Origin: an uncultured Collinsella sp.
GTDB lineage: Bacteria > Actinomycetota > Coriobacteriia > Coriobacteriales > Coriobacteriaceae
Direction of reading: 5' to 3'
Length of the DNA: 10,593 nt
NCBI GenBank assembly: GCA_938036665.1
Contig: CALHWR010000152.1
Location: 1-10,593, forward strand
Shown here: positions 1-6,226 of the stretch, one piece after another
Layout of the letters: every line of letters starts with the position of its first letter
How positions within the stretch are numbered: the stretch's first letter is position 1
Notes under the pieces: model-generated
Told to the model about the DNA's origin: nothing
Database searches by the model: none
The model's input: only the letters and a program-made list of their open reading frames with translations
Translations under genes and position numbers: made by a program

Positions 1-1883
1 AGCCCAAGGCCTTCGTCGAGGCAGAGAAGGCCGCAGCCGCAGCCGCAGCCGCTCGGGATGCTGCGGCGACCGCCGAGTCTGCAACCGCTGCCGACGCACT
101 CGTCCAGGATGCTACGACTTCCGAGGCCGCTCCCGCCGATGTCGAGCCCGCCGACGTCCGTCCTGGTCGCAGCCATCGTACTGCTGCTAAGCGCACGTCC
201 AAGGCCAAGGCTGCCAAGAAGGGTTCGTCCGAGGATTCCGCCGAGACGACCGCCGATGCATCGACTGATGCCGCCGAGCCCCAGGACGTCGAACAGCCTG
301 CGTCCGAGAAGCCCAAGCGCGGTCGTAAGAAGTCCGCTAAGGCCAAGGCGTCCGAGCAGCAGGCTGATGTCGAAGCGCAGGTCGATTCCGGCGCCGAGGC
401 CAATGACGCCGCTGCGGCCAATGCCGACGCCGCCGCAACCGATGGCGCCGCGCCCGCTGAGGCCGATGACAACGCTCGCCCCAACCGTCGCCAGCACAAG
501 CGCAACGAGGAGCGCAACGAGCGCAAGGACGAGCGCAACAACGACCGTCGCAACCGCCAGCGCGATCGCAAACAGCGCAACAAGGAGCGTAACGCCGCCC
601 CCACCGAGCCCACGCTTTCGCGTGAGGAGCTCGCTGCCATGAAGGTCGCCGAACTTCGCGAGAAGGCCAAGGAGTTCGAGATCGAGACCACCGGCAAGAA
701 GAAAGCCGAGCTCGTCGAGGAGATCTACGTCACCGCCGCGAAGGCCGAGGGCTTCCGCGACATCAAGGGCATCCTGCAGATTCGCCCGGACAGCTCCGGC
801 ATCATCCATGCCCATGGCTACATGAAGTCCAACGACGACGCCTTCGTGCCCGCCTACCTCATCCGCTCCGCGCGCCTGCGCACGGGCGACGTCATCGAGG
901 GCTCGCTGCGCCCCTCGCGTGGCGGCGACAAGCGCGCCGGCCTCGCCAAAATCACGACCGTCAACGGTCTGGACCCCGAGCAGATTCGCAACCGCCCCAA
1001 GTTTGGTGACCTCACCCCGGTCTATCCCAACGAGCCGCTGCGCATGGAGCACGGCAAGGACTCCATTACCGGTCGCGCCATCGACATCGTGTCGCCGATC
1101 GGCAAGGGTCAGCGTGGCTTGATCGTGTCCCCGCCCAAGGCCGGCAAGACCACGATCCTCAAGAAGATTTGCCAGTCTATCTCGATTAACAACCCCGAGG
1201 TGCACCTCATCTGCCTGCTCGTCGACGAGCGCCCCGAAGAGGTCACCGATATGCAGCGTTCCATCAAGGGCGAGGTTGTGGCGTCGACCTTCGATATGCC
1301 CGCCGACAACCACACTCGCGTGGCAGAGCTCGTCATCGAGCGCGCCAAGCGCATCGTGGAGCTGGGTGGCGACGTCGTGGTGGTGCTCGACTCCATCACG
1401 CGTCTTGCCCGCGCCTACAACTTGGCGGCGCCCGCCTCAGGCCGCATCCTTTCGGGTGGCGTCGATTCGGCGGCACTGTATCCTCCCAAGCGCTTCCTGG
1501 GCGCAGCCCGTAATATCGAGAACGGTGGCTCGCTCACCATCCTGGCCTCTGCCCTCATCGACACCGGTTCCAAGATGGACGAGGTCATCTTTGAGGAGTT
1601 CAAGGGCACCGGCAACATGGAGCTTAAGCTCGACCGCGACCTGGCCGACCGCCGCATCTTCCCGGCTATCGACCCCGTTGCCTCCGGTACGCGTAACGAG
1701 GACCTGTTGGTCGACGAGCAGATGCGTCCGTTTGTCTTTGGTCTGCGTCGCATTCTTGCCGGCATGAACAACACCGAGCGCGCAGCCGCATCGTTTATCA
1801 AGGGTCTTAAGGGCACCAACACCAACCAGGAATTCTTGGTGCGTTCGGCCAAAAAACACAGCGACTACGAGCAGACGTTCTAG
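1..1883 (+). CDS. rho: Transcription termination factor Rho (5' end outside window)
   Basis: Hexameric RNA-dependent ATPase and helicase that ends transcription at C-rich, untranslated RNA. The frame is open from base 3 to the stop (626 codons visible), so the ATG at 639 is internal: it would cut off the start of the Rho_N helical domain, which begins about base 615 (LSREELAAMKVAEL). Order seen: a long Ala/Lys/acidic disordered arm (3-476), an Arg/Asn-rich segment (about 477-594), Rho_N (615-757), an OB-fold RNA-binding domain (from 768), then the RecA-like motor. The Walker A motif PPKAGKTT lies at 1131-1154, Walker B VVVVLDSITR near 1374-1403, the Q-loop/R-loop region GGVDSAALYPPKRF to EEFKGTGNMEL at about 1455-1628, and the arginine-finger segment SGTRNEDLL near 1683-1709. 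The motor is typical. The OB fold lacks the usual aromatic RNA-binding residues (see findings). Identity is near certain; the true start is not visible. Confidence 0.97.
   Translation, partial: PKAFVEAEKAAAAAAAARDAAATAESATAADALVQDATTSEAAPADVEPADVRPGRSHRTAAKRTSKAKAAKKGSSEDSAETTADASTDAAEPQDVEQPASEKPKRGRKKSAKAKASEQQADVEAQVDSGAEANDAAAANADAAATDGAAPAEADDNARPNRRQHKRNEERNERKDERNNDRRNRQRDRKQRNKERNAAPTEPTLSREELAAMKVAELREKAKEFEIETTGKKKAELVEEIYVTAAKAEGFRDIKGILQIRPDSSGIIHAHGYMKSNDDAFVPAYLIRSARLRTGDVIEGSLRPSRGGDKRAGLAKITTVNGLDPEQIRNRPKFGDLTPVYPNEPLRMEHGKDSITGRAIDIVSPIGKGQRGLIVSPPKAGKTTILKKICQSISINNPEVHLICLLVDERPEEVTDMQRSIKGEVVASTFDMPADNHTRVAELVIERAKRIVELGGDVVVVLDSITRLARAYNLAAPASGRILSGGVDSAALYPPKRFLGAARNIENGGSLTILASALIDTGSKMDEVIFEEFKGTGNMELKLDRDLADRRIFPAIDPVASGTRNEDLLVDEQMRPFVFGLRRILAGMNNTERAAASFIKGLKGTNTNQEFLVRSAKKHSDYEQTF
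30..53 (+). repeat. GCCGCA hexanucleotide tract coding for eight alanines in Rho
   Basis: Alternating gcc/gca codons form about 3.5 copies of a 6-base unit and encode Ala x8 in the disordered arm of Rho. Each unit adds two residues, so slippage would change the arm's length without breaking the frame. It may simply reflect Ala-rich codon usage. Confidence 0.55.
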
Positions 1884-1920
1884 GTTGTCATCCACACGCA
1901 GCGATAGTCATCAATGCGAT

Positions 1921-1952
1921 AAAGGGTCGGGGCTTTGAGCCTCGGCCCTTTT
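1921..1952 (+). terminator. Intrinsic terminator of rho
   Basis: Stem of about 14 pairs (arms 1921-1934 and 1938-1951) with two G-T wobbles and a 3-base loop, followed by a short T run (1949-1952). It starts 37 bases after the rho stop. The hairpin is strong and the T tract modest. Confidence 0.85.
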
Positions 1953-2030
1953 CCATATCGCCGCTCCGCGCTTATTTTAACCACAAGACCGACGAGCAGC
2001 AGGTTTCCCGTTTCAATCCGACATCGTCGC

Positions 2031-2059
2031 TTGCAATCGACGGGGCGGTTTCGCATAAT
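2031..2059 (+). promoter_or_regulatory. Sigma-70-type promoter for the 2196 gene
   Basis: A -35 box TTGCAA (2031-2036) and a -10 box CATAAT (2054-2059) are separated by exactly 17 bases. The -10 matches the consensus at five of six positions. Transcription would start near 2066, leaving a leader of about 130 bases before the ATG at 2196. It lies beyond the rho terminator, so the downstream genes are probably transcribed independently. Confidence 0.65.
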
Positions 2060-2087
2060 AGCTTTTAAGCTTCGCGACGGAAAACGC

Positions 2088-2190
2088 AGATGAAACGAAC
2101 CATATACCGTTGCTTTGGGGCATAGCCCCGCTTCATCTTCTCTCGCGCAGCCAACTGAATGATGCGATTTGGGTGCTGGAAGATGGGGAG
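2088..2190 (+). promoter_or_regulatory. Leader with competing stems upstream of the 2196 start
   Basis: AGATGAA (2088-2094) can pair with TTCATCT (2132-2138), enclosing a GGGGC-ata-GCCCC hairpin (2117-2129). The overlapping segment CATCTTC (2134-2140) can instead pair with GAAGATG (2179-2185), which touches the ribosome site GGGGAG (2185-2190). The two pairings exclude each other, a pattern found in leaders that control translation. Stems of 7 bp also arise by chance, and no known riboswitch class is recognised. Confidence 0.25.
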
Positions 2191-2195
2191 AGCTC

Positions 2196-3596
2196 ATGGC
2201 TTCTTCTGATGCAACACAACGAGCAGTCCTTGCCGGACTTTCGTGCGGGATCGGCCTTGCCGCTCCCGTGGTTATGTATGCCGCGACGCTGCCGTTTTCA
2301 TCGGTGAACGAGACGGTCGTGGCGGGTGCGGTTCCCTTCGCCGTGGGCGCGGTGGCGGGCGTGGGTATCTATGCCGCCTCGCTGGGTATCTCCGAGTATC
2401 GTGCGCAGCGTGAAGAGCGTCTGTTCCAGCCCGATGCCATGGGCGGTGCCGCCAATCTCAATCAGCATCAAAGCGAGTTCAAGACCGCCTCGATTCCAGC
2501 TCAGCAGCAGGATGCTACTCCTTACGCTGCGGCTTCTGCTTCTCAGGCTCAGTCGGAGCAGTCTACCTCGGCATTCCTTTCCGGCCTGACTGGTGCGTTC
2601 CAGCGCCGTCATGCCGATGATGGTGACCCTACCATCGCTCGAGCCGCAGATGCTATGGACGAGGACGAGGCTTGGTCCATGATCGACAGTATGCTCGACG
2701 ACGATTCGCCGGTGAGCTGCGACCCTGCACACTCGCGCGACGTCTATCAAGTCGCCATCGACGAGCTCACCAATGGCGGGCAGACCGGCTCCTTCAATCG
2801 CGACGACATCGCCGCCGCGGCACGCGCCGTGTCTGGCTCCCAGGCCGCCCCTGCGGGCAGCACGGCGGCTTTCGTGGCACTCGTTGCCAACGCGGCAGCC
2901 AATAACGCCTACAACGCTACCTCGGCGGACGCGAACGCTTCTGCCGACAATTCGTACGTTGATGAAGCCATGGCTGCGGACGAGGAGGCCGTTGCCGCCC
3001 GACGTGCCGCCGAAAGCTCGCTGTGGGGCGCTCCTGCCCAGCAGCAGGCGGCCGAGGCTGCGCCGTACAATGCAAACCTCGCCAGCATGCCTATCATCTC
3101 CGGTGCCGCGGACATCGATCTCGATGACCTCGATGAGCCTGCAGCCATCACCGCATCGATTGATGCCCAAGATCGCATCGACACCGGCGACCTTCCGGAC
3201 GCCTCGCTCGAGGTTGATGTCCCCATGGCCGATTACTCGGGCCACGAGGACATGTGGGCCGCCGCCACCGCGATTCTGGATGAGATTGACGAGCCTGCTC
3301 CTGTTGTAGCGCCCGCTCCCGTCGCTGCCCCTCAGCCTGCTGCACCCGCCTATGTCGGCCGTCACAGCGCTGTGTTCCCCGAGGATACCGCCCGTATCTC
3401 GCGCGAGGGCATCGAGCGAGCCGAGGCTATTGCCGCCGGCATTATGGAAAATCGTCGTCACGAGCGCGTCAATCAGATCCTCGAGGAAGAGATCGAGCGC
3501 CTGCAGTCCTCTACCGCCAAGCGTACGGGCCGTGCCTATCTGAGCGTTATCGAGGGCGGTACCGCCAGCTTCGCGCCGCTCCGCGCGGAGGCATAA
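2196..3596 (+). CDS. Membrane-anchored acidic low-complexity protein, function unknown
   Basis: I do not recognise this 466-residue protein. The ATG at 2196 is chosen because GGGGAG (2185-2190) sits 5 bases upstream; an in-frame TTG at 2169 has no better site. Residues about 11-32 and 41-64 are hydrophobic, joined by a short polar loop and followed by a basic SEYRAQREER stretch. This suggests a membrane hairpin with the remaining roughly 400 residues in the cytoplasm. That part is rich in Ala, Asp, Glu, Gln and Pro, strongly acidic and probably mostly disordered. The last 65 residues look ordered: an amphipathic helix with RRHERVNQILEEEIERLQ and then an AYLSVIEGG segment. It begins a probable two-gene operon with the VanZ gene 7 bases downstream. 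No enzyme motif was seen. That it is a real gene is well supported; its role is open. Confidence 0.85.
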   Translation: MASSDATQRAVLAGLSCGIGLAAPVVMYAATLPFSSVNETVVAGAVPFAVGAVAGVGIYAASLGISEYRAQREERLFQPDAMGGAANLNQHQSEFKTASIPAQQQDATPYAAASASQAQSEQSTSAFLSGLTGAFQRRHADDGDPTIARAADAMDEDEAWSMIDSMLDDDSPVSCDPAHSRDVYQVAIDELTNGGQTGSFNRDDIAAAARAVSGSQAAPAGSTAAFVALVANAAANNAYNATSADANASADNSYVDEAMAADEEAVAARRAAESSLWGAPAQQQAAEAAPYNANLASMPIISGAADIDLDDLDEPAAITASIDAQDRIDTGDLPDASLEVDVPMADYSGHEDMWAAATAILDEIDEPAPVVAPAPVAAPQPAAPAYVGRHSAVFPEDTARISREGIERAEAIAAGIMENRRHERVNQILEEEIERLQSSTAKRTGRAYLSVIEGGTASFAPLRAEA

Positions 3597-3603
3597 CTTC
3601 TGC

Positions 3604-4053
3604 ATGGTTAAGATCAATCGAAAATGGGCGGTCGTGACCTGCCTGATGGCGCTCTTGATCTGGGGCAATTCGCTGGTTCCCGGCTCGGGGTCGGGTTCGC
3701 TGAGCCTAACGGTCATGGAAGCTATTCGCGGTTTCCTGCACGGCGTGGGACTTCCATATGAATGGGTGACCAACTTTGTTGTTCGTAAGTGCGCGCATTT
3801 TACCGAGTATATGGTGCTCGGCATCTTGGCAACGCACGCCTTTGATTTTGAGGGCCGGCGCACCTTTGACGTGCTGCTGCCCACGGCGGTGTTCCTGCTG
3901 CTGATTCCCTCGATCGACGAGACGATTCAGCTCTTTGTGCCGGGACGCGCCGGCATGATCACCGATGTGATGATCGACTGCTGTGGTGCGGCAACGGGCG
4001 TTGTGCTCCGATATCTCTTACGGTCGCTGATGTGCGCCAAAAAGGCCGCCTAG
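3604..4053 (+). CDS. VanZ-family membrane protein
   Basis: A 149-residue integral membrane protein of the VanZ family. VanZ itself gives low-level teicoplanin resistance; the role of most family members is unknown, and nothing here links this one to resistance. About four hydrophobic segments are seen: 8-21, 67-80, 88-103 and 120-138. Family landmarks are RKCAHFTEYMVLG (61-73) and the DETIQLFVPGRAG (105-117) to DVMIDCCGAATG (121-132) block. The length is normal for a single-domain VanZ. It starts 7 bases after the previous stop; GGAGG (3587-3591) lies 12 bases ahead of the ATG, a rather long spacing, so coupling to the upstream gene is likely. Its last codons and TAG stop lie in the left arm of the terminator. 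Family assignment is good; substrate unknown. Confidence 0.88.
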   Translation: MVKINRKWAVVTCLMALLIWGNSLVPGSGSGSLSLTVMEAIRGFLHGVGLPYEWVTNFVVRKCAHFTEYMVLGILATHAFDFEGRRTFDVLLPTAVFLLLIPSIDETIQLFVPGRAGMITDVMIDCCGAATGVVLRYLLRSLMCAKKAA

Positions 4054-4085
4054 GACGTATTGATTGGTCCTAGGCGGCCTTTTTT
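4039..4085. terminator. Bidirectional terminator between converging genes
   Basis: A perfect 17-bp inverted repeat, arms 4039-4055 and 4068-4084, with a 12-base loop. The stem begins with five A and ends with five T, and T continues to 4085 on the + strand, so it can end transcription from both sides: the VanZ operon (+) and the aminotransferase/ROK unit (-). The VanZ stop codon (4051-4053) is inside the left arm. Confidence 0.92.
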
Positions 4086-4167
4086 ATTTGAGAGCTTATA
4101 TGAGGCGTGGTGGCGTCGTTCCGTAGGTCGGATTTGCCGGGCGCGCCACGTCCTGTGGGTGCGTCTG

Positions 4168-4605
4168 CTACTGAAGCGCCTGTGCGCCCAGGGCCAGGCA
4201 GCCCATAATGCCCTGCTTGCCCTCGAGGCTGTTGTTGACGATGTAGCTATCGATGTCGGCCATCTCGGGCGTGACGATGTAGCCGTTGAGCATCTCGGCG
4301 CACTTCTTGCGTGCGAGCGGCACGATGGGGGTGTGGTCGGCCACGCCGCCACCGATGATGATCTTTTGCGGCGCGTAGCACAGCGTGTAGGTCATGAGCG
4401 CCTGCGCCAGATAGCCGGCGAGCAGGCCCATGGCCTCCGGGTCATCGGCCATCTCTCCGGCGCTCTTGCCACCCCAGCGCTTTTTGACGCCGGGACCGGC
4501 GATGAGGCCCTCGAGGCAGTTGTCGTGGAAGGGGCAGCCGCTGTGCTCGCCGATGGTGTCGCGCGGGTCGCGCGTGACCAGGATGTGGCCGGCCTCGGGG
4601 TGCAT
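4168..4605 (-). pseudogene. C-terminal half of a ROK-family sugar kinase (probable remnant)
   Basis: The 145 residues match the second half of ROK kinases of the fructokinase/glucokinase type, usually about 290-300 residues. It opens with MHPEAGHILV, normally in mid-protein, followed by the zinc-site pattern H7, C24, H27 and C30 in CPFHDNCLEG, a WG motif, and the IIIGGGVAD (83-90) nucleotide-binding segment. The N-terminal domain with the phosphate-binding loop and catalytic Asp is absent, so kinase activity is not expected. An in-frame TAA lies immediately before the ATG, and 17 bases separate it from the aminotransferase stop. The frame is undamaged, which points to a recent deletion or to a retained short product; an AGGA about 13 bases ahead gives only a weak ribosome site. 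If expressed, it would be co-transcribed with the aminotransferase. Confidence 0.8.
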
Positions 4606-4622
4606 TTAGTGCCGGGCCGTCC

Positions 4623-5804
4623 TTACCCGCGCGGTTTGATTTTATCACGCAGGAACTTGAGGTTCTCAAGCGCCGCGTTAAGCGTCTCGTCTCGCTTGGC
4701 AAAGTGGAAGCGGATGAGGTGGTTGACGGGCTCGCGGAAGAAGCTGGAGCCCGGAACGGCGCCCACGCCCACCTTGGAGGCCAGATCCTCGCAGAAGTTG
4801 AGGTCGCTGTCATAGCCAAACTCAGAGATGTCCATCATCACGTAGTAGGCGCCCTGCGGCACGTTGTGCGTGAGGCCGATGCTGTCGAGTCCCTGACAGA
4901 ATAGGTCGCGCTTGGCGGTGTAGAGGTCGAGGACCTCCTGGTAATAGCTGTCGTCGAAGTTGAGGGCGGTGACGACGGCCTCTTGCAGGGGAGCGGCGGC
5001 GCCTACGGTGAGGAAGTCGTGGACCTTCTTGATGCGCTCGGTGATTTCGGCAGGGGCGATAGTGTAGCCCAGACGCCAGCCGGTGATGGAGTAGGTCTTG
5101 GACAGCGAGCTGCAGCTGATGGTTCGCTCGAACATGCCGGGCAGCGTGGCCATATAGACGTGCTCGTGGGGCGCGTAGACGATGTGCTCGTATACCTCGT
5201 CGGTGATGCAGTAGGCGTCGTACTTTTTGCACAGGTCTGCGATAAAGGTGAGCTCCTCGCGGGTAAAGACCTTGCCACAGGGGTTGGACGGGTTGCATAG
5301 GACGATTGCCTTGGGATCGTTGTCTCGGAAGGCTGCCTCGAGGACCTCACGGTCGAAGTCAAAGGTGGGCGGGTTGAGCGGCACATAGATGGGCTCAGCG
5401 CCCGAGAGGATCGTGTCGGCGCCGTAGTTCTCGTAGAACGGCGAGAAAATGACGACCTTGTCGCCGGGGTTTGTGACCGTCATCATGGCGGCCATCATGG
5501 CCTCGGTGGAGCCGCAGGTGACCACGATGTTCTCGTTGGGGTTGATCGGCATGCCCATAAAGTGCTCCTGCTTGGTGGCAAGCGCCTCGCGCATGGCCTG
5601 GGAGCCCCAGGTGATGGAGTACTGGTGGTAAAGCGGCTTGGGGTCGGTGGCAATGGTGCTGAGGCTATCGAGCAGCTGCGCCGGGGGATCGAAATCGGGG
5701 AAGCCCTGCGACAGGTTGACGGCACCATACTTGTTGGAGATGCGCGTCATGCGGCGGATGGCCGAATCGGTAAACGCCGCCGTGCGGTTGGAGAGTTCTT
5801 TCAT
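4623..5804 (-). CDS. PLP-dependent class I/II aminotransferase (YbdL/kynurenine aminotransferase-like)
   Basis: Transfers amino groups between an amino acid and a 2-oxo acid in the cytoplasm. The 393 residues are normal for fold-type I. Landmarks: VNLSQGFPDFDPP (29-41), the signature of the methionine/kynurenine/glutamine-transaminase branch; the PLP phosphate-binding turn near GSTEA (98-102); NPSNPCGKVF (171-180) with the conserved Asn; TDEVYEH (201-207) with the Asp that contacts the PLP nitrogen; SSLSKTYSITGWRLGY (232-247) with Schiff-base K236; and LIRFHFAK (363-370) with carboxylate-binding R365. It resembles E. coli YbdL, a methionine aminotransferase, but the substrate cannot be fixed from sequence. 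The ATG at 5804 has GAAAGGA 5 bases upstream and matches family N-termini; the frame runs open to 5960, but that part has no family similarity. It is divergent from the tRNA operon. Confidence 0.93.
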   Translation of the reverse strand: MKELSNRTAAFTDSAIRRMTRISNKYGAVNLSQGFPDFDPPAQLLDSLSTIATDPKPLYHQYSITWGSQAMREALATKQEHFMGMPINPNENIVVTCGSTEAMMAAMMTVTNPGDKVVIFSPFYENYGADTILSGAEPIYVPLNPPTFDFDREVLEAAFRDNDPKAIVLCNPSNPCGKVFTREELTFIADLCKKYDAYCITDEVYEHIVYAPHEHVYMATLPGMFERTISCSSLSKTYSITGWRLGYTIAPAEITERIKKVHDFLTVGAAAPLQEAVVTALNFDDSYYQEVLDLYTAKRDLFCQGLDSIGLTHNVPQGAYYVMMDISEFGYDSDLNFCEDLASKVGVGAVPGSSFFREPVNHLIRFHFAKRDETLNAALENLKFLRDKIKPRG

Positions 5805-5886
5805 GCCTATCCTTTCGAGCATTGGGTGGAGCAAGTTTACTCCTATGGAATCGATGGGATTTGCTTGAAATGGTCTCGAAAAACTC

Positions 5887-5905
5887 TTTTCAAAATTCTT
5901 GAAAA
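5887..5905. repeat. AT-rich inverted repeat between divergent promoters
   Basis: TTTTCAA (5887-5893) and TTGAAAA (5899-5905) form a perfect 7-bp dyad around a 5-base centre. It lies 83-101 bases upstream of the aminotransferase ATG and just before the -35 box of the tRNA promoter. The size and position suit a regulator-binding site; no regulator family can be named. Confidence 0.35.
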
Positions 5906-5912
5906 TTGGGGC

Positions 5913-5941
5913 TTGCATCGCGTGGCGTTCCTTGCAATAAT
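5913..5941 (+). promoter_or_regulatory. Promoter of the tRNA-His/tRNA-Lys operon
   Basis: TTGCAT (5913-5918) and AATAAT (5936-5941) are separated by 17 bases; the -10 matches the consensus at five of six positions. The predicted start is near 5948, about 20 bases before the tRNA-His 5' end. The layout resembles the promoter at 2031-2059. Confidence 0.6.
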
Positions 5942-5967
5942 AGTCGAGCGCGAAGCGCACAGGACAC

Positions 5968-6045
5968 GGTGGGTGTAGCTCAGTTGGCTAGAGCGACGGG
6001 TTGTGGTCCCGTAGGTCGAGGGTTCGAGTCCCTTTACCCACCCCA
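5968..6045 (+). tRNA. tRNA-His (anticodon GTG)
   Basis: Complete cloverleaf. The acceptor GTGGGTG (5969-5975) pairs with TACCCAC (6035-6041). The extra G-1 at 5968 faces discriminator C at 6042, the hallmark of tRNA-His. The anticodon arm has ACGGG/CCCGT around TTGTGGT, with anticodon GTG at 6003-6005. The T arm has GAGGG and loop TTCGAGT, and CCA (6043-6045) is encoded. It reads His codons CAC and CAU. Confidence 0.97.
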
Positions 6046-6067
6046 GTTCTTGCTTCGTGTTGATATC

Positions 6068-6143
6068 GGGTCGTTAGCTCAGTTGGTAGAGCAGGGGACT
6101 CTTAATCCCAAGGTCCAGGGTTCGAACCCCTGACGGCCCACCA
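6068..6143 (+). tRNA. tRNA-Lys (anticodon CTT)
   Basis: The acceptor GGGTCGT (6068-6074) pairs with ACGGCCC (6133-6139), the discriminator is A at 6140, and CCA is encoded (6141-6143). The anticodon loop CTCTTAA puts CTT at 6101-6103, reading AAG, the preferred Lys codon of this GC-rich genome. Position 27-43 of the anticodon stem is a G/A mismatch. It follows tRNA-His by 22 bases with no promoter between, so the two are co-transcribed. Confidence 0.97.
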
Positions 6144-6152
6144 AAGCATGTT

Positions 6153-6184
6153 AAGACGGTCAATCTCGGTTGGCCGTCTTTTTT
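6153..6184 (+). terminator. Intrinsic terminator of the tRNA operon
   Basis: Arms 6153-6163 (AAGACGGTCAA) and 6170-6180 (TTGGCCGTCTT) form 11 pairs with one wobble and a 6-base loop, followed by a T run through 6184. It begins 10 bases after the tRNA-Lys CCA. Confidence 0.9.
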
Positions 6185-6226
6185 ATTAACCTCGCATGGG
6201 GCCGAACCCGTAAGGGCGCAGACGCT

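Noticed and set aside
58..642. A 194-codon + strand frame at the left edge
   Set aside because: It is the shifted frame of the rho arm and gives Pro/Arg/Ser-rich low-complexity sequence. The rho frame is open through the same stretch and leads into Rho_N.
639..1883. Starting rho at the ATG at 639
   Set aside because: It would remove the first eight residues of Rho_N, and the frame is open to the window edge, so the start lies upstream.
2298..3884. A 528-codon open frame on the - strand opposite the unknown membrane gene and part of the VanZ gene
   Set aside because: The product is Arg/Gly-rich without recognisable motifs, overlaps two better-supported genes, and is the usual antisense artefact of G/C-ending codons in Ala/Asp-rich sequence.
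4060..4815. A 251-codon + strand frame across the ROK remnant and the aminotransferase end
   Set aside because: It begins in the terminator loop and runs antisense to two recognisable coding regions.
4623..5960. Longer aminotransferase starting at 5960
   Set aside because: The extra 52 residues do not resemble the family and overlap the tRNA promoter, while the ATG at 5804 has a good ribosome site.
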